The translations under genes and the position numbers were made by a program. A DNA stretch of 42,918 bases from Oscillospiraceae bacterium. GTDB lineage: Bacteria; Bacillota; Clostridia; Oscillospirales; Oscillospiraceae. Location of the stretch: assembly GCA_009787995.1 (NCBI GenBank), contig WQSH01000009.1:1-42918 (forward strand), given 5' to 3'. Of the stretch, positions 33,793 to 42,918 are shown one piece after another. The notes under the pieces were generated by a model. The model saw only the letters and a program-made list of their open reading frames with translations, did not search any database and was not told the origin of the DNA. Positions within the stretch are counted from its first letter, which is position 1. Each line of letters begins with the position of its first letter.

Positions 33793-33833
33793 AACATCCC
33801 CAAAGCGTTGTAGTGGCAAGCTTTGGGGATGTT
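33793..33833. terminator. Bidirectional terminator behind the tRNA operon
   Basis: A 14-bp perfect stem (AACATCCCCAAAGC / GCTTTGGGGATGTT, loop 13) ending in TTTT on the plus strand. It also lies at the end of the convergent ABC-2 operon. Confidence 0.88.
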
Positions 33834-33882
33834 TTGGTATATTTGTGCCAGTCTCTTTATGGAAATTGTCCTGCGTTTTGTG

Positions 33883-34683
33883 CTATTGCAGGTTCAGGCG
33901 GTTTTTCAGCATGTATCTTGTGATTAGGTAAAATAATGCGCAAGGTATTGCTGCAAGGGCAATTATTATCCATGTTAACACTTGAGCTTGGCCGAACGAT
34001 GTGAAGCCCAGCACAGCCGTCTCGAAGCTATGCAATGCGCCTGACCATATGCCGACCGCAATAAGGAGCGTAAAGATTATTTGAAGGACCGTGGTTATTG
34101 CGATGTATGCACCGAATGAGATAAGCACGCGGTGTTTGTTGGCAAACAAGCTCAGCGACATGCAAGCATAAATCAGCAGAGTGCTTGCAAAAGCCCCTAG
34201 TATTGTCGCAATCGCAAACTGTGTTGCGAGAAGCGCTATCTGGTGCGGTGCAAACGGAATGTACATGAGTGCGTATGAAAACGCTTCCCGGATTGCCTCG
34301 AGTATATTAATAAAACCTTCGTGCGTGCCTGCCATAATTAATATCGAGCCAAACACCACAATTGAGCTTGCCAAACCCCATATTGCCGCGACGAACAGCT
34401 TGCTGAGTATCAAGTGGTCAGGGCCTAGCGGCAGTGTCATCATCAAATATCCCTCGCTCGACAGCAGATTTGACCAGAACCGCTGTATAGTCAGCAGAAG
34501 CACAATGACCCATATGCCGATTATCAAAATGACAGAAACAGCGAGGCCTATGCCTGCGGGCACGCTAAGCCCTATGCGCCACAGTATGCTGTTGACAGCT
34601 GAGATGATAATCAGCGCTCCGAATAATGGCAGGAAAAAGCGTCCCGTTGCCATGAACTCATATTTCATAAGCTTTCTTAACAT
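33883..34683 (-). CDS. ABC-2 type permease
   Basis: A 266-residue membrane protein with six or so hydrophobic helices and no ATPase motifs. It starts with LMKYEFMATGRFFLPLFGAL, typical of ABC-2 permease subunits that follow a YtrB-like ATPase. ATG overlaps the ATPase stop by 7 nt, with GGGAGGT before it. Third gene of the GntR operon. Substrate unknown; related operons respond to cell-envelope antibiotics, which here is only analogy. Confidence 0.82.
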   Translation of the reverse strand: MLRKLMKYEFMATGRFFLPLFGALIIISAVNSILWRIGLSVPAGIGLAVSVILIIGIWVIVLLLTIQRFWSNLLSSEGYLMMTLPLGPDHLILSKLFVAAIWGLASSIVVFGSILIMAGTHEGFINILEAIREAFSYALMYIPFAPHQIALLATQFAIATILGAFASTLLIYACMSLSLFANKHRVLISFGAYIAITTVLQIIFTLLIAVGIWSGALHSFETAVLGFTSFGQAQVLTWIIIALAAIPCALFYLITRYMLKNRLNLQ

Positions 34684-35372
34684 CTGAATACCTCCCTGAA
34701 ATGCGCATCCACCGACACCCCATGCTTTTCCCTCAAATCATCCACAGTGGAGCTGAGGGAGATTTCACCGTCTTTGATGAAAACCACATCGTCCAGCACT
34801 TGCTCGATGTCATGAATTAGGTGCGTGGAGATGATGACTGAGGCATCAGGGTTATAGTTTTTGATTATCGTGCTTAGTATGTAATCCCTCGCCGCAGGGT
34901 CAACCCCGCCAATGGGTTCGTCAAGCAGGTATAGCTTCGCTTCGCGCGCCATTACGAGAATGAGCTGAACCTTTTCCTTCGTACCCTTTGAGAGCGACTT
35001 CAGCGAGTCTTTTTCGTCTATGCTGAGATTTTTGAGCATTTCTTTGGCTTTTGCAACATTGAAATCAGCATAAAAGTCTTGAAAAAATGAGAGCATGTGC
35101 GAAACCTTCATCCAATTGTTTAGGTATGTGTTTTCCGGCAGATAAGATACCACCGCTTTTGTTTCTGGACTCGGGCTCATCCCGTCAATCAAGGCCTCGC
35201 CTGACGAGGGGGTCAGCAAGCCGGTGCATATTTTTATAAGCGTCGACTTGCCGCTGCCATTTGGCCCGAGCAGCCCGACTATCCTTCCCGGCTCAATGCT
35301 CAGGTTTACGTTGCTTAGAGCCGATTTAACCCCATAGGATTTTTTTAGGTTCCTGCAATCAAGAATTGCCAT
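34677..35372 (-). CDS. ABC transporter ATPase (YtrB/CcmA-like)
   Basis: A 231-residue ATPase of an ABC-2 system. Walker A GPNGSGKST, a variant signature LSKGTKEK in place of LSGGQ, Walker B LYLLDEPIGGVD and switch His in ISTHLIHD. LSKG-type signatures are common in YtrB-type ATPases. Start at ATG 35372 after AGGAGGTG; it overlaps the end of the GntR gene by 14 nt. Confidence 0.88.
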   Translation of the reverse strand: MAILDCRNLKKSYGVKSALSNVNLSIEPGRIVGLLGPNGSGKSTLIKICTGLLTPSSGEALIDGMSPSPETKAVVSYLPENTYLNNWMKVSHMLSFFQDFYADFNVAKAKEMLKNLSIDEKDSLKSLSKGTKEKVQLILVMAREAKLYLLDEPIGGVDPAARDYILSTIIKNYNPDASVIISTHLIHDIEQVLDDVVFIKDGEISLSSTVDDLREKHGVSVDAHFREVFRC

Positions 35373-35745
35373 GGTCCTGCACCTCCTTTCCCCTCGTATT
35401 TGCAATCATTGCAGCAGTTTCTTTTCTGTCATAGCCGATTGACGCCATTTTTGACAAAAACGCTTCAACCAGCTCCATAGCCATTTCGCTTTTAGTTTTT
35501 TCAATCACCTTAGTTTCCTCCGTTACAAATCTTCCGCTTGTCCTGTTGGCATAAACCAACCCATCCCGTTCAAGTTCGGTCAATGCCCTCTGCACTGTGT
35601 TTGGATTAACCGACGCTTCCTCCGCAAGCTCCCTCACAGCCGGCAATTTGCCTCCTGGGGGATGCAGTCCCGATATGATTGCCAGCTTTATTTGTTCTTG
35701 AAGCTGCAAATAAATCGGTCTGTCCGGCGTAAAATTCCATGTCAT
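35359..35745 (-). CDS. GntR-family repressor, YtrA type
   Basis: A 128-residue regulator: winged helix typical of GntR (PIYLQLQEQIKLAIISG, LPAVRELAEEASVNPNTVQR, LERDGLVYANRTSGRFVT), then a short C-terminal helical tail of about 45 residues instead of a ligand domain, which defines the YtrA subfamily. It is the first gene of its own operon and surely autoregulated. SD GGAGGTGG before the ATG. Confidence 0.92.
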   Translation of the reverse strand: MTWNFTPDRPIYLQLQEQIKLAIISGLHPPGGKLPAVRELAEEASVNPNTVQRALTELERDGLVYANRTSGRFVTEETKVIEKTKSEMAMELVEAFLSKMASIGYDRKETAAMIANTRGKEVQDHGNS

Positions 35746-35763
35746 CTGACCACCTCCTGTATC

Positions 35764-35819
35764 ATTGTATTAGATGTTCGGTACAATAACACAATAATAC
35801 AGATTATGCTGTTTGTCAA
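35764..35819 (-). promoter_or_regulatory. Promoter and candidate operator of the GntR operon
   Basis: Minus strand: TTGACA (35819-35814), 17-nt spacer, TATTGT (35796-35791). Just downstream an inverted repeat ATTGTA-N12-TACAAT (35764-35787) would suit a YtrA-type dimer. Confidence 0.65.
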
Positions 35820-35866
35820 GTTTTTTTTGAGTCATTTTCTGCTCCTGATGTCTCTAATTGTTACTA

Positions 35867-36000
35867 CTCAGTGCCTGCTATCAGTCCGCACACTCCTCTA
35901 CGTTCGGTCAGCTGACGTAACAGCAGCCGGAATTCCCTCTCTACGATGAGCGTACAGGCTCTCTCAATGCCTACTACCAGGCTTTCTTGCCTGGCACTGG
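35867..36000 (-). repeat. Dispersed structured repeat, copy 2
   Basis: In reverse complement this 134-bp element matches copy 1 (8749-8896) along its whole length except for a missing 15-bp right arm and a few changes. It has its own perfect small hairpin (CCAGGC-tttctt-GCCTGG at 35977-35994) that is degraded in copy 1. It occupies the 378-bp gap between the GntR gene and the exporter gene; the rest of the gap holds a promoter on one side and a terminator on the other. Confidence 0.8.
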
Positions 36001-36067
36001 TTGCCTCTAATTGGGCTGATGTGAGCAACGGGTCTTGTCGCCCTGCTTGCGAAAAAAACACAGAAAA

Positions 36068-36124
36068 CCGCCCGGCATCAGCTAATTTGTTATCTGTGAC
36101 GAGAATTAGCTTATGGGACGGGCT
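36068..36124 (-). terminator. Terminator of the single ABC exporter gene
   Basis: Perfect 8-bp stem AGCTAATT / AATTAGCT (36080-36087, 36104-36111) with an imperfect GC-rich extension; on the minus strand it is followed by TTTTCTGTGTTTTTTT. Confidence 0.6.
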
Positions 36125-37893
36125 TAGCGAACGAGCCGGTCATAACCGCTCGCCTGCATGTTAAATAGTGACGCATAACGCCCGCCTCGGGCGAGCAACT
36201 CTTCGTGAGTGCCTTGTTCCTGCACCGCTCCGCCCTCTATCAGGACTATGCTGTCCGCATCGCGCGTAGACGACAGGCGGTGCGATATCATTACAACTGT
36301 TTTGTCTTTCGCAGCATGGGCGATGCTACGGTTTATTTCGTACTCGCTTTCAGGATCCAGCGCAGAGGACGGCTCGTCCATTATAACAACTGCGCTGTCC
36401 TTGTACAGCATTCTTGCTATAATCAGCTTTTGCAGCTGGCCTCCCGAAAAAACCAGACCGTCCTCGTCGAACAGCTTGGTGTATTCCGTGTGAATCCCAT
36501 TGCTGCCCTCTAGCACTTTATCTAATAGCCCGACGCGCTCAAGGGCGTTGCGCACCTTTGGTTCGTCAATTGCGCCGCTTTCGCAGCAGGAGACAAATTC
36601 GCTGATGCGCAGCGAATACTCCTGAAATTCCTGAAACACGGACGTCATCGCATTGCGCAACGACAGGATATCGTATTTGCGGACATCGCGACCATTGATT
36701 TTTACACTGCCCTTATCCGGATCATAAAACCGCATCATCAAGCGAACGATTGTAGTTTTGCCTGCGCCGTTTACACCGACCAACGCAAATTTTTCCCCGC
36801 GCCTGATGGTGAAGCTGACATCATTGAGCACATGCTTTTCCGCATTAGGGTATTTAAAGCTGACTTTTTCGAACTCGATGCTTTCGACATTGTGCAGCTC
36901 CACACCTTCAGTGGCTTCAATTTTCGGCTCATATTCAAAGATATCCCGAATATGGCGGATGAACATGCTGCTTTGCTTTATAATCCCTAGGTATTCCGAC
37001 GTGTTTTGGAAAGCGTTGGTCACAAGGGCAAATGAAGCCGCCAAAGCAGTCATGTCCCCGATGGTTATAGTTCCTGCGTACATAAAATACATCAGATACA
37101 TATATGGGATGGACCACGTCAGCAATATGGAAAAGACCGACTCCGACATTGATGCTTTTAAGTTCTTGAGGTTCTGTTCGCGCTGCAGCCCTTGCTGCTC
37201 TGCCAGAGCGTCGTCGTATTTCCTAAAAAGCAATTTGCCTAGCGAGAAATATTGTTTTATGTCCGCCATTGTATCCCTCTGAAAAAAAAGCGCTTTGAAA
37301 TACTGCGTTCGGCGTACAGCCGGAGTGACGGCCTCATTGTACTCGTACTGTTTTTTTGCGCGCCATTGGTTTATTTTAAATGACACAAACGCCATAGCGA
37401 CGGCCAGCACTATGAATAATGGGTTTAGCGCAATAATAATGGCCGCGCCTACCGACAGGCTAACGGCCAATGATGAAAAATTGCTTAACATGCTAACCAG
37501 CGCATCCCCCTCTTCCCCCATTGCCGAAACCGCCTTGGACAGTCTGTCGAACGATTCCGGAGCATCAAAATATTCTGCGTCGAGCTTGGCAGCTTTTTTA
37601 AGCAGCCTGTCGCTGAGGTATCTTTCGAGGCGCATGAGCACAATCGGTCGCCTACGCATATACATATGGTACGATATTGTGTTGGAAAGCAGCATGGACA
37701 AGGCATACGCCAGGGCAATCCCGACAAAAACCGCAAACGGACTCCCATCCGCAACGCCATCCATTACCCATTTTATGAACATTGCTGACATAATAGTGTA
37801 TGGGACCTGCCCCCCGAAGGAAAACAGCAGCCATATAAAATATCTTTTATCCGCAAGCCAGACAAATTTTAAGAAATACAGTACATTTTTCAC
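36124..37893 (-). CDS. ABC exporter (membrane plus ATPase domain)
   Basis: A 589-residue half-transporter, presumably a homodimer as no partner is next to it. Six-helix membrane domain to about 310, then ATPase: Walker A GVNGAGKTT, signature FSGGQLQK, Walker B IMDEPSSALD and switch His ISHRLSS. The motifs are intact apart from Phe for Leu in the signature. GTG start at 37893 after TAGGAGG. Similar proteins accompany peptide or lipid export; no substrate gene is adjacent. Confidence 0.86.
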   Translation of the reverse strand: MKNVLYFLKFVWLADKRYFIWLLFSFGGQVPYTIMSAMFIKWVMDGVADGSPFAVFVGIALAYALSMLLSNTISYHMYMRRRPIVLMRLERYLSDRLLKKAAKLDAEYFDAPESFDRLSKAVSAMGEEGDALVSMLSNFSSLAVSLSVGAAIIIALNPLFIVLAVAMAFVSFKINQWRAKKQYEYNEAVTPAVRRTQYFKALFFQRDTMADIKQYFSLGKLLFRKYDDALAEQQGLQREQNLKNLKASMSESVFSILLTWSIPYMYLMYFMYAGTITIGDMTALAASFALVTNAFQNTSEYLGIIKQSSMFIRHIRDIFEYEPKIEATEGVELHNVESIEFEKVSFKYPNAEKHVLNDVSFTIRRGEKFALVGVNGAGKTTIVRLMMRFYDPDKGSVKINGRDVRKYDILSLRNAMTSVFQEFQEYSLRISEFVSCCESGAIDEPKVRNALERVGLLDKVLEGSNGIHTEYTKLFDEDGLVFSGGQLQKLIIARMLYKDSAVVIMDEPSSALDPESEYEINRSIAHAAKDKTVVMISHRLSSTRDADSIVLIEGGAVQEQGTHEELLARGGRYASLFNMQASGYDRLVR

Positions 37894-37962
37894 AAGAACC
37901 TCCTATCAAATAGCAGCTGCAGAGCACTTTAACCTTTAGGCCATGTCATATCAGTTATGCGC

Positions 37963-37991
37963 ATTCAATCATTTTTTTACAATTTTGTCAA
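37963..37991 (-). promoter_or_regulatory. Candidate promoter of the ABC exporter gene
   Basis: Minus strand TTGACA (37991-37986), 17-nt spacer, weak -10 TTGAAT (37968-37963). The rest of the 260-bp gap is AT-rich with no gene seen. Confidence 0.45.
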
Positions 37992-38103
37992 TATTACAAT
38001 GTTGTTTGTGTTAAAATTTATGCAATTTGCACATTGTCATTCGATCAATGCGTTGATAAGCATACCCGCCAGTGCAGCATTTTGAGAACAATTTGAAAAA
38101 GGA

Positions 38104-38131
38104 GCTGCTGCACTTTCCTTAGTGCAACAGC
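38104..38131 (-). terminator. Terminator of the small unknown gene
   Basis: Minus strand stem GCTGTTGCAC / GTGCAGCAGC (10 bp, one G-U, loop 8) followed by TCCTTTTTC. Confidence 0.8.
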
Positions 38132-38153
38132 CCCGTTTATGCCTTGTCAGCGC

Positions 38154-38411
38154 TTAGTTTTCCATATTGCGTATATCGTTTAGCAGCTTATCTATGTCGG
38201 TAATCGCATGCTCAATGTCGTCAAGCTCGCTGCCCCCATCGATTAGCTGGCGAGCCGACTTGAGGGAAAATAGCGCACGTCTGAACAAATCGAGTGCGCC
38301 ACTGAAATCTCCTGCGTCAATGGCTGCGGCGGCATCCATTATATTGCTGTCTACCGCCAATAGTTCAGCCTCAAAGCTATGCCCATGGTTTCGTTCGTTG
38401 AATCCGTTCAA
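38154..38411 (-). CDS. Small protein of unknown function (85 aa)
   Basis: I do not recognise this protein. It is acidic, soluble and mostly helical in appearance, with a repeated heptad-like pattern (IDAGDFSGALDLFRRALFSL ... LDDIEHAITDIDKLLNDI) that suggests a helical bundle or TPR-like fold. Start chosen at TTG 38411, which follows GGAGG by 7 nt; the 119-residue ORF of the track runs back into its own promoter and is too long. It is a single gene with promoter and terminator, divergent from rpoB. Confidence 0.65.
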   Translation of the reverse strand: MNGFNERNHGHSFEAELLAVDSNIMDAAAAIDAGDFSGALDLFRRALFSLKSARQLIDGGSELDDIEHAITDIDKLLNDIRNMEN

Positions 38412-38463
38412 AAAATTGCCTCCGTACCCCTTACTAAGTGCAATGAATACTCCATTTATTACC

Positions 38464-38491
38464 ATTATACCGACCATGGGATTATTGTCAA
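38464..38491 (-). promoter_or_regulatory. Promoter of the small unknown gene
   Basis: Minus strand perfect TTGACA (38491-38486), 16-nt spacer, perfect TATAAT (38469-38464); start codon about 50 nt downstream. Confidence 0.75.
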
Positions 38492-38525
38492 TAAAAATAA
38501 AAATGCCAAGCACGACAAAAACTGC

Positions 38526-38553
38526 TTGACAAGCATATGAAACGTGGTAGAAT
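38526..38553 (+). promoter_or_regulatory. Candidate rpoBC promoter
   Basis: TTGACA (38526-38531), 16-nt spacer, TAGAAT (38548-38553). It would give a 5' leader of about 160 nt before rpoB. No ribosomal protein gene (rplJ/rplL) lies directly upstream, so rpoB appears to have its own promoter here. Confidence 0.6.
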
Positions 38554-38718
38554 GGATTGCTGTGTGTTCGAAAACAAGCATTCCAATACCCTCACCGATG
38601 CACAGTCTAACACCAGATTATAGTAATTGTCAACATGAAGCAGATGAAACGTAACAACACAGCCGTGTGTGTCTCGCGATAAGCGTGCAAAAAAAATATG
38701 AAATCAGGAGTGATGCAG

Positions 38719-42918
<4,200 letters not shown>

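Noticed and set aside
33418-33819. 133-aa minus-strand ORF across the tRNA genes
   Set aside because: Reads through four clear tRNA genes; typical false ORF. The same holds for 33296-33520 and 33471-33707 on the plus strand and 28276-28530 over tRNA-Pro.

Overview
The window looks like a chromosomal segment of a strictly anaerobic, Gram-positive Clostridia-type bacterium (Bacillota). Grounds: Firmicutes-like RpoB/RpoC with an acidic RpoB tail, strong AGGAGG ribosome binding sites, many GTG/TTG starts, sigma-A type promoters (TTGACA/TATAAT), the TIGR03960/TIGR03936 gene pair, a YtrA-type GntR operon and a sensory [FeFe]-hydrogenase domain. No rRNA, CRISPR array, transposase or phage gene was found. 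The assignment is from recalled family features only; no search was run.

Layout. 0-2.1 kb: 3' part of an L,D-transpeptidase gene and, convergent to it, a URO-D family methyltransferase-like gene. 2.2-6.5 kb: a siderophore-type ABC importer operon (two FecCD permeases, ATPase, lipoprotein) behind a promoter followed by three palindromes GTTAG-N6-CTAAC. 6.5-8.7 kb (minus): a BioB/HydE-like radical SAM protein and an MFS transporter. 9.0-15.3 kb (minus): the most unusual part, an operon of a NifH-like reductase, a second FecB/FecCD/FecE importer and a NifD-like plus NifK-like pair. It diverges from an AraC regulator with a cysteine cluster, and the shared control region carries two more copies of the palindrome. 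16.3-18.3 kb: an ABC-F ATPase behind a long leader with its own small ORF, a terminator hairpin and a stem that hides the Shine-Dalgarno sequence. 18.3-22.4 kb: a DUF2325 gene and a heterodimeric ABC exporter, again behind two copies of the palindrome. 22.4-28.3 kb: a 1312-residue hydrogenase-domain hybrid histidine kinase, an HD-GYP response regulator and a divergent Rrf2 regulator. 28.4-33.2 kb: tRNA-Pro, purine nucleoside phosphorylase, a B12-type radical SAM protein, DUF2344, YerC-like and Hsp33. 33.3-33.8 kb: tRNA-Val-Asp-Phe-Gly-Cys. 33.9-38.4 kb (minus): a GntR/ABC-2 operon, a single ABC exporter and a small unknown gene. 38.5 kb to the end: rpoB and the start of rpoC.

How it fits together. 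The GTTAG-N6-CTAAC palindrome (seven sites, three promoters) links the siderophore importer, the nitrogenase-like operon and the DUF2325/ABC-exporter operon into one apparent regulon, most simply a metal (iron) limitation response. In the central operon a nitrogenase-like two-component reductase shares a transcript with a dedicated FecB-type importer, which suggests that it reduces an imported metal chelate, tetrapyrrole or related compound rather than N2. A second candidate system is a redox or H2 sensor (hydrogenase domain, PAS, kinase, receiver, HPt) encoded directly upstream of a c-di-GMP phosphodiesterase response regulator. A dispersed structured repeat of about 135-150 bp occurs at two sites in opposite orientation, and a 15-bp piece of it forms the 3' end of the AraC gene.
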